Below are positions 24,351-33,555 of a stretch of DNA of 64,000 nucleotides, piece after piece. Positions within the stretch are counted from its first letter, which is position 1, and the number at the start of each line of letters is the position of its first letter. The notes under the pieces are model-generated. The model had not been told where the DNA came from, did no database searches, and was given only the letters and a program-made list of their open reading frames with translations. Origin of the DNA: an uncultured Veillonella sp. (GTDB lineage Bacteria; Bacillota; Negativicutes; Veillonellales; Veillonellaceae); NCBI GenBank assembly GCA_902478055.1, contig CABSJL010000003.1, positions 1 through 64,000 on the forward strand. Reading direction: 5' to 3'. A program made the position numbers and the translations under genes.

Positions 24351-25337
24351 TTATTTACGGCACAAGCCCATAGCTTGCTCAACTTTACGGTACATTTGAC
24401 TTGCTTTAGCATGAGCCTTAGCAGCACCTTCATCAAGAATTACATCGAGTTCAGGGCTTGTAATCAATTCATTGTAACGTTGTTGGATTGGCTCAAGAGT
24501 TGCCACTAATAGGTCTGCAATATCGGATTTGAATACGCCATAACCTTTACCTGCATACATTTCTTCGATAGCTTCATAGCTGTCTTTTGTGATAGCACGG
24601 TAAATGCCCATCAAGTTAGAAATGCCCGGTTTGTTTTCTTTATCGTAACGCACTGCATTATCAGAGTCAGTTTGAGCGCGTTTCAATTTTTTCACGATCA
24701 AATCTGGTGCATCCAAAAGGCGAATGGTAGCATTTTGATTATCATCAGATTTACTCATTTTCTTAGTTGGCTCTTGTAAGCTCATAACGCGAGCACCACC
24801 TTCGCCTACCTTGATATCAGGTACTACGAAAGTTTCACCGAATCTACGGTTAAAACGCTCTGCCAAATTACGAGTCAACTCAAGATGTTGTTTTTGGTCT
24901 TCACCTACAGGAACATAGTTTGTACCATATAACAAGATATCTGCCGCCATCAATGGTGGGTACGTAAGCAATGCTGTAGGAATGGAGTCACCTTGCTTTT
25001 GAGACTTGTCTTTATACTGCGTCATACGCTCTAATTCGCCAACATAGCTGATAGATTGCATAACCCAACCGAGTTTAACGTGCTCAGGTACTTCGGATTG
25101 TACGAACAATGTTACCTTTTTAGGATCGAGGCCAACCGCTAGGTACAACGCAGCCAAATTACGAGTATTTTGGAATAACTCTTTTGGATCTTGCGGTACA
25201 GTGATCGCATGTTGGTTAACGATACAATAATAACATTCGTCAGTATCTTGATAGTCTAAGAAATTACGTAAAGCCCCCAAATAGTTACCAAGTGTTAACT
25301 CACCACTTGGTTGGATGCCGGAAAATATAACTGCCAT
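24351..25337 (-). CDS. trpS: Tryptophan--tRNA ligase
   Basis: A class I aminoacyl-tRNA synthetase of 328 residues, the normal bacterial TrpRS size. The HIGH-like motif is PSGELTLGNYLG (10-21) and KMSKS is at 193-197. It starts about 25 bases after a terminator that follows glmS. No T-box leader is seen in this short gap, so tRNA-sensing control is not evident. Confidence 0.96.
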   Translation of the reverse strand: MAVIFSGIQPSGELTLGNYLGALRNFLDYQDTDECYYCIVNQHAITVPQDPKELFQNTRNLAALYLAVGLDPKKVTLFVQSEVPEHVKLGWVMQSISYVGELERMTQYKDKSQKQGDSIPTALLTYPPLMAADILLYGTNYVPVGEDQKQHLELTRNLAERFNRRFGETFVVPDIKVGEGGARVMSLQEPTKKMSKSDDNQNATIRLLDAPDLIVKKLKRAQTDSDNAVRYDKENKPGISNLMGIYRAITKDSYEAIEEMYAGKGYGVFKSDIADLLVATLEPIQQRYNELITSPELDVILDEGAAKAHAKASQMYRKVEQAMGLCRK

Positions 25338-25360
25338 AATAGTCTCCCTATATTGAAATA

Positions 25361-25388
25361 AACCAACAGTGCCGAAGCACTGTTGGTT
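25361..25388 (-). terminator. Terminator between glmS and trpS
   Basis: Perfect 12-base arms AACCAACAGTGC / GCACTGTTGGTT around a tetraloop, followed on the minus strand by TTATTTC. It begins eight bases after the glmS stop, so trpS must depend on read-through or a promoter inside this region. Confidence 0.78.
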
Positions 25389-25395
25389 ATATATA

Positions 25396-27228
25396 TTATT
25401 CTACGGTTACAGATTTAGCTAAGTTACGTGGTTTATCTACATCTGCGCCGCGTGTAATCGCTGCATAGTATGCTAATAATTGCAACGGTACAACTGCAAG
25501 GATTGGAGCGATGAATTTATTTGCACGTGGAACATAGATTGTATGGTCTACGTGTTTAGATAATTCTTCGTCACCTTTCATGCCGATACCGATTACAACC
25601 GCTTCACGAGCTTTTACTTCGCGGATGTTACTGATCATCTTATCGTATACATCCTCTTGTGTAGCCAATGCGATAACAGGTACGCCTTCTTCAATAAGAG
25701 CTAATGTACCATGTTTCAATTCGCCACCAGCATATGCTTCAGCATGGATGTAAGAAATTTCTTTCAATTTCAAAGCACCTTCCATCGCTACTGCATAGTC
25801 GATAGCACGGCCCAAGAAGAACGCATCAGATTTGAAGCCATAATGTTTAGCAAAAGCTTTCATATCTTCGTCTACTTCAAAGATTTCATGAATCAAGGAC
25901 GGCAAGTTTTTAACACCGCTAAGGATTTCTTCGCCTAAAGCTGGATTCATTTTGCCATTTAATTGACCAAGGTATACAGCGAACAACAAACCAGCTACTA
26001 ATTGAGTAGTGTAAGCTTTTGTGGACGCTACGGAGATTTCAGGACCTGCCCATGTGTATACAGTGTTATCTGCTTCACGGGAGATACTGGAACCTACTAC
26101 GTTTGTAATCGCCAAGGATTTAGCGCCAAGGCGTTTAGCCTCTTTCAACGCTGCCAATGTATCAGATGTTTCACCAGATTGGCTGATAACGATACATAAT
26201 GTTTTGTCATCAGTCAATGGATTGCTGTAACGGTACTCGGATGCGATTTCCACACTTACAGGAATGCGCGCCAAGTTTTCAATATATTGTTTTGTTACAA
26301 GACCAGCATGGTATGCTGTACCACACGCAACGATGAGGATTTTGTTGAAAGCTGCTACATCTTCAGCAGTCCAATTCAACTCATCAAAGATAGCTGTTTT
26401 ACCATCTTCAGAGATATGTGTACCGAATGTATCGCGTACAGCCTTAGGTTGGTCATGAATTTCTTTCAACATGAAGTGTTCATAACCGCCTTTTTCTGCT
26501 GCTTCCGCATTCCAGTTAACATGGAATACTTCTTTATCAACAGGGTTGCCTTCACGGTCGAATACGGATACATTATCACGAGTTACGATAGCTAATTCAC
26601 CATCGCTCAAAATGTATGTATCACGTGTGTAGTTAATGATAGCTGGAATATCAGATGCTACAAAGTTTTCGCCTTTGCCAAGACCGATAACCAATGGATT
26701 TTCTTTTTTAGTACAAATGATTTTATCTGGCTCATCAGCACAGATGATTTCAAGAGCATAGGCCCCATCAACACGAGCTAGCATGCGACGTACTGTGCCT
26801 ACGAAATCGCCATCATACATATCTTCTAATAAATGAGCTACTACTTCTGTATCAGTTTCAGATTTGAAATGGTACCCTTTTTCAATGAGCTCTTCTTTTA
26901 AAGGCATGTAATTTTCAATAATACCGTTGTGTACAACAGCAAATTTACCATCTTCAGATGCATGAGGGTGGGCGTTCATGTCGGATGGACGACCATGAGT
27001 AGCCCAACGAGTATGACCAATACCTATAGTCCCTTCATTAGGATCTGCTTTTACAATCGCCTCAAGATTAGCAAGGCGGCCAACCTTCTTTTGAATTTTA
27101 ATCACATTTTCAGGGCCGATAACAGCAATACCTGCAGAGTCATAACCACGGTATTCTAATTTCGCCATACCGTCCAATAAGAAATCAGATGCTTGATTAA
27201 AGCCAATGTATCCTACGATACCGCACAT
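25396..27228 (-). CDS. glmS: Glutamine--fructose-6-phosphate aminotransferase
   Basis: A 610-residue enzyme that makes glucosamine-6-phosphate, the first step to UDP-GlcNAc. The N-terminal nucleophile is C2 (MCGIVGYIG) in the glutaminase domain, with GHTRWATHG and NGIIENY following. Two SIS sugar-binding domains occupy about 285-610, with CGTAYHAG, SQSGETSDT and the C-terminal DKPRNLAKSVTVE. AGGAGG lies before the ATG. Expression is controlled by the glmS ribozyme in its leader, and glmM, the next enzyme in the pathway, is 2 kb away. Confidence 0.97.
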   Translation of the reverse strand: MCGIVGYIGFNQASDFLLDGMAKLEYRGYDSAGIAVIGPENVIKIQKKVGRLANLEAIVKADPNEGTIGIGHTRWATHGRPSDMNAHPHASEDGKFAVVHNGIIENYMPLKEELIEKGYHFKSETDTEVVAHLLEDMYDGDFVGTVRRMLARVDGAYALEIICADEPDKIICTKKENPLVIGLGKGENFVASDIPAIINYTRDTYILSDGELAIVTRDNVSVFDREGNPVDKEVFHVNWNAEAAEKGGYEHFMLKEIHDQPKAVRDTFGTHISEDGKTAIFDELNWTAEDVAAFNKILIVACGTAYHAGLVTKQYIENLARIPVSVEIASEYRYSNPLTDDKTLCIVISQSGETSDTLAALKEAKRLGAKSLAITNVVGSSISREADNTVYTWAGPEISVASTKAYTTQLVAGLLFAVYLGQLNGKMNPALGEEILSGVKNLPSLIHEIFEVDEDMKAFAKHYGFKSDAFFLGRAIDYAVAMEGALKLKEISYIHAEAYAGGELKHGTLALIEEGVPVIALATQEDVYDKMISNIREVKAREAVVIGIGMKGDEELSKHVDHTIYVPRANKFIAPILAVVPLQLLAYYAAITRGADVDKPRNLAKSVTVE

Positions 27229-27354
27229 AAGTATATCCTCCTATAACTGGGGGTATTTCTAGCCCCAGCCAAAAACTAAGGCTAACTAATTACTATTCTA
27301 ACTTAACGATCTAAGTTAATGTTCAAATTATGTATCAAATAGTATTTGAATACA

Positions 27355-27530
27355 ATTCATTCAGATACACTTTGTCCCCATCGTTACCAATGGGCTTTTT
27401 AATATCTGTTACGACATGAATATGCCGGAAGAGCATCCGCTGATGATTCGATGACTCTTCACCTCGTCTACCCTAACGACTGCCTTCGTGGGTACTTGCG
27501 CTATTCGCCTTTACGAATTAGGGAACTCCT
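27355..27530 (-). promoter_or_regulatory. glmS ribozyme-riboswitch
   Basis: On the minus strand the leader of glmS carries the core of the self-cleaving ribozyme that responds to glucosamine-6-phosphate: GCGAATA|GCGCAAG at the cleavage site (between 27502 and 27501), TACCC/GGGTA stem, GACGAGG, then GAAGAG-TCATCGA...CAGCGGATG-CTCTTC. The downstream domain is also visible as a CCCAT/ATGGG hairpin inside CAGATA/TATCTG arms near 27355-27412. An ATTCG/CGAAT hairpin lies just before the cleavage site. Exact ends are uncertain. The remaining sequence between 27530 and 27769 is AT-rich and should hold the divergent promoters of glmS and the beta-helix gene. Confidence 0.85.
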
Positions 27531-27769
27531 TTCTATAAGATACGGCAGATCTTAACAGTATACATCATATACCAATCTATATTATACGTGATAAGTAATG
27601 GTGAAAGCAAGATATCCTCATCGACATATCTAAACATCACAGTTAATATTTGTTTATAAATCCCATGTATCATTCATACTATTTTCACAGATAATTACTA
27701 TACTTCTTACAATCTTAATTTTACACAATTCGATTTTATCGCGTAATAAATATTTGGAGGTTATTATAT

Positions 27770-29152
27770 ATGACACATTCACGTAACTATAAAACTTTAA
27801 GACGTTTCATCGTTCCCGCTTTAGCGGGTGGCGCCCTCGCAGCACTCGCATTCGCCCCTACCTTTGGTGCAGAACCAATACAAGCTAATGTTCTAACACA
27901 AAGCATATCTGCCCCTAAGGCTGATGTGCCTAACGCTAATACACCTAAAAACGATGTACCTAGACCAGATGATGTAAAGACAGGAGAAATTAATGAACCA
28001 ACGCCTCATAAGGAAGCCGATCCTAGTACTTTCAAAGGCACATCTGTGATTAGTGAAAGTCAAACATTAGAACACCAACGATTCGACAATACTACAAGCG
28101 ATCAAAATGCTTTCATCGGAAAAAACAAAGCCACTATCACCATCGATAGCAGCGTATTTAATAAACAGGGTAACACCACAAATGATGACAACAGTAATTT
28201 CCGCGGACAAAATGCAGTAGTGCTCGGCATCGAAGGCAGTCAAACGAGCATTAAAAATAGTAATATTACATCTAATAGTATTGGCTCTAATGCGGTATTT
28301 GCCACTGGCGAAGGCTCTGTTATTAATATAGAAAATACAAATATTCACACTAAGGGCGACTCCTCTCGCGGCTTAGATGCGACCTACAAAGGCACTGTAA
28401 ATGGTAAAAATTTAACCATCACCACTGAAGGGGCTCACTCTGCTACGCTTGCTACAGACCGTGGCGAAGGCACCATTAATGCAGAAGCAGCCAAGCTAAC
28501 AACCTATGGTGCGGGTAGCCCTGTTATCTACTCCACCGGCAATATTACAGCAAACAGTATCAACGGCGTAGCTAACAAGAGTGAAATAGGCGTCGTAGAA
28601 GGTAAAAACTCCATTACCCTTACGAACTCTAATGTTACAGGCTACCACGATAATGGCTTCATGCTATACCAAAGTTTCTCCGGTGATGCTGAAAGCGGTA
28701 TTGCTCGTTTAAAAGCAGAAAATAACACACTTACAACTCATGGTACAGGCGCTTTCATCTATGTAAACAACACTACAGCCGAAGTAGACCTTACAGGCAA
28801 CGCAATTGTAATGCCAAATACTACCACACTCGTGAAAGCCGCAGCAGACTCCCGCTGGGGTAAAGATGGTGAAAACGGTGGTCACCTCACACTTCGCGCA
28901 TCCAACCAAGAACTTAACGGTAACATCGTAGCCGACTCCATCAGCACTGTCGCACTAGACATGACTAATGGATCCAGCCTCGTAGGCGCTGTAAACACAG
29001 ACAACACAGCTAAAGAAATTACAATGAAACTCAGCAAAGACTCTACCTGGACACTCACAGGCGACAGCTATGTAAAATCCTTAACAAACGAAGACACAAC
29101 AAACAGTAACATTCACTTAAATGGATACAAACTCGTTGTGGCTGATAAATAA
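27770..29152 (+). CDS. Secreted beta-helix repeat protein, putative surface or matrix protein
   Basis: A 460-residue exported protein. The N-terminus (RRFIVPALAGGALAALAFAPT, 15-35 by position) is a signal peptide with cleavage near FGA-EP. A proline- and lysine-rich linker (about 45-80) leads to a long region of short strand repeats rich in N, T, S and G, such as ITIDSSVF, TSIKNSNITSNS, VINIENTNIH and KNLTITTEG, about 20 residues apart, the mark of a right-handed beta-helix or autotransporter-type passenger. There is no C-terminal beta-barrel, LPXTG or SLH domain, so anchoring is unexplained; it resembles an autotransporter passenger without translocator. No cysteines are seen. GGAGG precedes the ATG. 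Confidence 0.7.
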   Translation: MTHSRNYKTLRRFIVPALAGGALAALAFAPTFGAEPIQANVLTQSISAPKADVPNANTPKNDVPRPDDVKTGEINEPTPHKEADPSTFKGTSVISESQTLEHQRFDNTTSDQNAFIGKNKATITIDSSVFNKQGNTTNDDNSNFRGQNAVVLGIEGSQTSIKNSNITSNSIGSNAVFATGEGSVINIENTNIHTKGDSSRGLDATYKGTVNGKNLTITTEGAHSATLATDRGEGTINAEAAKLTTYGAGSPVIYSTGNITANSINGVANKSEIGVVEGKNSITLTNSNVTGYHDNGFMLYQSFSGDAESGIARLKAENNTLTTHGTGAFIYVNNTTAEVDLTGNAIVMPNTTTLVKAAADSRWGKDGENGGHLTLRASNQELNGNIVADSISTVALDMTNGSSLVGAVNTDNTAKEITMKLSKDSTWTLTGDSYVKSLTNEDTTNSNIHLNGYKLVVADK

Positions 29153-29158
29153 TAACAA

Positions 29159-29198
29159 AAGCACTACTCTGAATGATTACAATTCAAAGTAGTGCTTT
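29159..29198 (+). terminator. Terminator after the beta-helix protein gene
   Basis: AAGCACTACT...TGAATT-type arms: AGCACTACT and AGTAGTGCT with inner TGAAT/ATTCA pairs, followed by TTATT. Confidence 0.75.
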
Positions 29199-29221
29199 AT
29201 TAGTTTAATCTTAGTAGAGAT

Positions 29222-29266
29222 GGTTCCTCGCTGTGGATTTTGCTTCGCAAAATCTTACGCTCGGAA
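29222..29266. repeat. Nested inverted repeat downstream of glmM
   Basis: An inner GATTTTGC-TTC-GCAAAATC hairpin is enclosed by outer GTTCC/GGAAC arms, with eight unpaired bases on each side. It sits between the convergent beta-helix and glmM genes. It could be a bidirectional stop or a remnant of a small repeat element. The bases 29267-29323 show GTGTG/CACAC pairing only. Confidence 0.45.
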
Positions 29267-29323
29267 CAAAGTGATGTGTGGGCTTCATCGTCGCAAGCTC
29301 CTCTACCGCCTCACACCCTACTT

Positions 29324-30676
29324 TTATTCCGCTAGCCCCTGTTCTCTACCGATAATATCAGCGATTTCTTGGCATAGGGATTGTAGCGCTTCTTGGTCTG
29401 GACCTTCAGCCATTACACGGATGAGTGGTTCTGTACCGGATGCACGTACTAGAACGCGACCTTCATCACCGAGTTCACCTTCAGCGGTTACGATAGCAGC
29501 TTTAATAATATCATTATCTTCCCAGCCTGTTTTTGTAGCAACTCGAACGTTTACTAATACTTGTGGGTATTTCGTCATAATGCTAGCGAGTTCAGAAAGC
29601 GGTTGATTTTTTTCTTTCATAAGAGCCGCTACTTGCACAGCTGTTAACATACCGTCACCAGTTGTATTGTGATCTAAGAAGATTACGTGACCAGATTGTT
29701 CCCCACCAACGGAGAGGTCATGTTCACGCATGTATTCTAATACATAGCGGTCACCAACAGCAGTAGACACAGTTTTCATACCAAGTTCTTCTGCTGCTTT
29801 ATGGAACCCAATATTACTCATAACAGTACCAACTACTGTATCGCCTTTTAGCTTGCCTTCTTCTTTTAATTTAAGGGCACACAATAACATGATTTGGTCG
29901 CCATCGAGAACCTCGCCTTTCTCGTCAACCAACAAGCAACGGTCAGCATCGCCATCGTTAGCGATACCAAGGTCTGCATTATGTTGTTGTACAGCCACTT
30001 GCAAGCCTTCAATATGTGTAGAGCCACAGTGATGGTTGATATTCAAACCATCTGGATTTACATTGATGTTGATTACTTTAGCGCCAAGGCCAGATAAAAT
30101 TTCAGGACCTACGCTAGATGCAGCACCGTTCGCACCATCATATACGATAGTCAAACCTTCAAGGGATGTATCAACTGTGTGGCGAACAAAGTGAGCGTAG
30201 AAATGAGCTAAATTGCTATTGTACTCAATGGTACCAATGCCATCACCTGTAGGACGTGGCAATTCATTATCTGCACTTTGACGAACATATTGTTCTAATT
30301 GATCTTCTACTTCATCTGGCAATTTATAGCCATTGCTATCAAAGAATTTAATACCATTATCTGGATATGGATTATGAGATGCAGAAATAACAGCACCTGC
30401 ATCAAAGCCTTGTTGACGTACAAGGTAAGCTACTGCAGGAGTCGGAATAACACCGGCAATTACAACATTGCCACCAACAGAGCAAATACCGGATGCTAAC
30501 GCACTTTCAAGCATAGAGCCAGAAATACGCGTATCACGACCAATCAAGAATGTAGGATGGTCTTTTTCTTTACCAAAATATGTAGCCGCTGCACGGCCTA
30601 AATGATAGGCTAATTCAGGTGTTAAAAATTCATTAACAACACCACGTACACCATCTGTACCAAATAAACGAGCCAT
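29324..30676 (-). CDS. glmM: Phosphoglucosamine mutase
   Basis: A 450-residue phosphohexomutase converting glucosamine-6-phosphate to glucosamine-1-phosphate. The phosphoserine loop ISASHNPYPDNGIKFF has S100 as the catalytic residue. The metal loop DGDADRCLLVD, the sugar loop GGEQSGHVIF and the phosphate-binding RASGTEPLIRVMAEG follow in order. AGGAGG precedes the ATG. In many Firmicutes glmM follows cdaA-cdaR, and here it lies behind them with one gene in between. Confidence 0.96.
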   Translation of the reverse strand: MARLFGTDGVRGVVNEFLTPELAYHLGRAAATYFGKEKDHPTFLIGRDTRISGSMLESALASGICSVGGNVVIAGVIPTPAVAYLVRQQGFDAGAVISASHNPYPDNGIKFFDSNGYKLPDEVEDQLEQYVRQSADNELPRPTGDGIGTIEYNSNLAHFYAHFVRHTVDTSLEGLTIVYDGANGAASSVGPEILSGLGAKVININVNPDGLNINHHCGSTHIEGLQVAVQQHNADLGIANDGDADRCLLVDEKGEVLDGDQIMLLCALKLKEEGKLKGDTVVGTVMSNIGFHKAAEELGMKTVSTAVGDRYVLEYMREHDLSVGGEQSGHVIFLDHNTTGDGMLTAVQVAALMKEKNQPLSELASIMTKYPQVLVNVRVATKTGWEDNDIIKAAIVTAEGELGDEGRVLVRASGTEPLIRVMAEGPDQEALQSLCQEIADIIGREQGLAE

Positions 30677-30845
30677 AATTATCCTCCTCTAGGGATTGTG
30701 AAAATCACAAGTCCTCATATATTCACTGTTGTGTATTATATCACAATATATACACCACACATATAGATACTATACAGATATACTATTTTACAGTACCAAA
30801 ATGAACCTATACTGTAGTTTACTTTACAATACATTCTACTACTAA

Positions 30846-32444
30846 CTAGTTAGGTTTTGCATATTTTGCCATGCATATAATGGCAGTTTCTGCCCCATCA
30901 AGGGCTGCACTCATAATACCGCCAGCGTAGCCAGCACCCTCGCCCATCGGGTAGAATCCACCTACAGTTGGAGAAATACGTTCTTCAGTACGCCCCATGC
31001 GAAGCGGTGCAGAGGTGCGTGTTTCAACACCAGTCATGCATACCGCAGGATCATCAAATCCATGAATACGTCGTCCCCAATATGGCAAAGCCCGTTCCAA
31101 TACAGACGTTACGAATGGTGGCAAGCAATCATGTAAATCGCAATTTACTACACCTGGTTCATAGCTATAGGTGCTATCTTGTACGCTAGGTGCTGGTGAA
31201 AGTCCTAAAAATTGACCCACTGTTTGTGCTGGTGCATGGAAGTTAGAGCCACCTAATTCATATGCCTTTCGCTCCCATTCACGTTGGAATGCTACACCAT
31301 CCAGAGGATGATTACCAAAGTCATCAGGCCCTACATTAACTACGATAGCACTATTCGCAACACCGCTATCACGAGCATATAAACTCATGCCATTAACAAC
31401 AACGCCCCCATTTTCGGACGCTGATGCTACAACTTGACCACCTGGGCACATACAGAAGCTATACGCTGTACGGCCTGTTTCTTTATCGTGGTATACAAGA
31501 GAATATTCTGCGGCCCCAAGGCCCAAGCTATATGGTTCTACACCATATTGAGACTCGTCAATGATAGCCTGATCATGTTCAATACGAACACCGATAGCAA
31601 ATGGTTTTGCCGTCATTTCTACATTACGTTTATGTAGCATTTCATACGTATCACGTGCACTATGGCCTACACCAGAAAGCACAACCGTCGTATCGATTCG
31701 CTCGTTGCCATTAACTTCAACACCAACGATACGATCATTTTCAATGAACAAATCAGTTACTTTGGCGCCAAAGCGAATTTCACCGCCCCACTCAATGATG
31801 CGTTCACGCATAGCTTTTACCATGGTACGCAACTTATCTGTACCTACGTGAGGTTTATGTTTATATAAGATTTCTTCAGGTGCACCAAATTCAACAAAGT
31901 ATTTAGAGATCTCGTGCAATCTAGGATGAGTAACGCGAGTTGTCAGTTTACCATCTGAGAAGGTACCTGCACCGCCTTCGCCAAATTGTACATTCGATTC
32001 AGGCTTAAATACGCCCTCTTTCCAAAATGTTTCTACATCTTGGCTACGAGTATCGACATCTTGACCTCGTTCAAGAACGATTGGATGGTACCCTTCACGA
32101 GCTAGGTAAAATGCTGCAAGCATACCTGCCGGCCCAAATCCCATCACTACAGGACGATGTGCTAAAGGCACATTACCATAGACAATAGGTTCTGGATCTT
32201 CTGGCGTGAACACAGATACATCCTTTTGCTTACCTAATTTTTTCATAATTTGAGCTTCTTTTTGAACCTCAACGAACAAAGTATATACAAATACAATATT
32301 AGGTTTTTTACGAGCATCTACAGCACGTCGCACAACGTGAATTGTTTCAATGGCGCCACGTAGCTGGGGATACTTCTTTTCTACAATCTCTTTAATATCC
32401 GACTTGACCGTCACGGCCACGCGGAGATTTATTATTCTAATCAT
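30846..32444 (-). CDS. FAD-dependent dehydrogenase (COG2509-type)
   Basis: A 532-residue flavoprotein. The N-terminal 90 residues form a separate small alpha/beta domain (IRIINLRVAVTVKSDIKEIV...). The FAD-binding Rossmann motif is VVMGFGPAGMLAAFYLAREG near residue 100, followed by VLERG, the conserved NVQFGEGGAGTFSDGKL and a CMCPGGQVV loop. Near the C-terminus, VETRTSAPLRMGR and GEGAGYAGGIMSAALDG complete the pattern of the uncharacterised COG2509 family. The substrate is unknown. It stands between cdaR and glmM on the same strand with about 170-190 base gaps, so it is probably a separate unit. Confidence 0.85.
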   Translation of the reverse strand: MIRIINLRVAVTVKSDIKEIVEKKYPQLRGAIETIHVVRRAVDARKKPNIVFVYTLFVEVQKEAQIMKKLGKQKDVSVFTPEDPEPIVYGNVPLAHRPVVMGFGPAGMLAAFYLAREGYHPIVLERGQDVDTRSQDVETFWKEGVFKPESNVQFGEGGAGTFSDGKLTTRVTHPRLHEISKYFVEFGAPEEILYKHKPHVGTDKLRTMVKAMRERIIEWGGEIRFGAKVTDLFIENDRIVGVEVNGNERIDTTVVLSGVGHSARDTYEMLHKRNVEMTAKPFAIGVRIEHDQAIIDESQYGVEPYSLGLGAAEYSLVYHDKETGRTAYSFCMCPGGQVVASASENGGVVVNGMSLYARDSGVANSAIVVNVGPDDFGNHPLDGVAFQREWERKAYELGGSNFHAPAQTVGQFLGLSPAPSVQDSTYSYEPGVVNCDLHDCLPPFVTSVLERALPYWGRRIHGFDDPAVCMTGVETRTSAPLRMGRTEERISPTVGGFYPMGEGAGYAGGIMSAALDGAETAIICMAKYAKPN

Positions 32445-32589
32445 ATGTTACCTATTAAAGCTATCCTTTCAGAATAGACTACATCTATATTATTTGACCT
32501 AAATTCTTTATCACTGACCTATTAGAAAATGGTCATACATCTTTATTATACAACACTACTATAAAAGCTAATATATGAATAATAAAACA

Positions 32590-32634
32590 AACCCTAATAG
32601 AGTTATGTAATCTACTCTATTAGGGTCTTTTTTT
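32590..32634. terminator. Terminator after cdaR
   Basis: ACCCTAATAGAGT and ACTCTATTAGGGT arms with a ten-base loop. CTTTTTTT follows on the plus strand, and TTTGTTTTATT on the minus strand, so it can end the cdaA-cdaR transcript. Confidence 0.85.
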
Positions 32635-33555
32635 CTACATAGTTTTCTTTTGTATATCTACCTTAACATGTACTGTAGTAACATTACTATTGACACCACT
32701 TGGTAATACTAAGTTGTAATTACCTTGAATTCCCTTAGTCGCACCACTAAGATCAATTGGCTCTGTTTGAATTTCAGTTACAGAATCAATCATTTCTTCT
32801 CGGCCAGTCACGGTTAATTGGGTTGGTGTAACGGATATGGACTTAACCTCATAACCATCAGCTACCGCTCCCGCAGTTGGTACCGTAATAGGAACTGCTT
32901 TATCTTTACGCAATAAGTTAAGTTCATATTGCGCCTGACCTTGGTTTGGATTGATATGTACATCTAATACATTGCCAGATACATCCCAAGCCTCTAATGT
33001 ACTAACAGCACTAAAGTTCTTGGTTTGACCAGCGATATTGACTTTCATAACAACCTTATTCACAGCATTAACCTGTTGTTTACGTCCAGATACAGTTACC
33101 TCTTTCGGTACAATAGTTACTGACTTGAGAGCAACATCGTCGGAGAACTTACCAATTGGAAGAATTTCAACCGGTATTTTTCGTTCCGCATATTCGTCTA
33201 CATTAATTGTTATAGTATCAGGCTTAACCTCCACAAGGCTCATCCCCGCTGGAGGTGTAAATCCGATTGTCACATTATTTTGACCTGGTTTCACACCCGA
33301 TGCATCAATGTAAGCGCGAAGATTATCTGCTTTTATAGACATAATCGTATCGCGAGGGCCCGAAAGGACAATGCGTGCTACATCCGGTGCATCTTCTATA
33401 ATATAATGAGAATCAAGATTTTGAACTTGAACAGGTACTGTATAGGTTACCTCCATCACAGGGTTCTGATCTCGCATGATAAAGAACCACATGACGATGG
33501 CCGCTAGCAATGATAATAACTTAGCTGGCCAATTGCGTTTCAAATGTATCATCAT
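32635..33555 (-). CDS. cdaR: YbbR-domain protein, CdaA regulator
   Basis: A 306-residue protein with one N-terminal membrane anchor (about 9-28, LLSLLAAIVMWFFIM) and three to four YbbR repeats outside the membrane. The repeats show the regular pattern ...VKPDTITINVDEYAERKIPVE, VTVSGRKQQVN and LTVTGREEMIDSVTEI. In Firmicutes CdaR binds and modulates the diadenylate cyclase CdaA. The start is the ATG overlapping the cdaA stop (ATGA); GGGGGGC lies upstream, and the longer frame is not needed. Confidence 0.9.
   Translation of the reverse strand: MMIHLKRNWPAKLLSLLAAIVMWFFIMRDQNPVMEVTYTVPVQVQNLDSHYIIEDAPDVARIVLSGPRDTIMSIKADNLRAYIDASGVKPGQNNVTIGFTPPAGMSLVEVKPDTITINVDEYAERKIPVEILPIGKFSDDVALKSVTIVPKEVTVSGRKQQVNAVNKVVMKVNIAGQTKNFSAVSTLEAWDVSGNVLDVHINPNQGQAQYELNLLRKDKAVPITVPTAGAVADGYEVKSISVTPTQLTVTGREEMIDSVTEIQTEPIDLSGATKGIQGNYNLVLPSGVNSNVTTVHVKVDIQKKTM

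Noticed and set aside
29220..29606. 128-codon plus-strand frame overlapping the glmM 3' end
   Set aside because: It lies over conserved glmM codons and begins in a nested inverted repeat.
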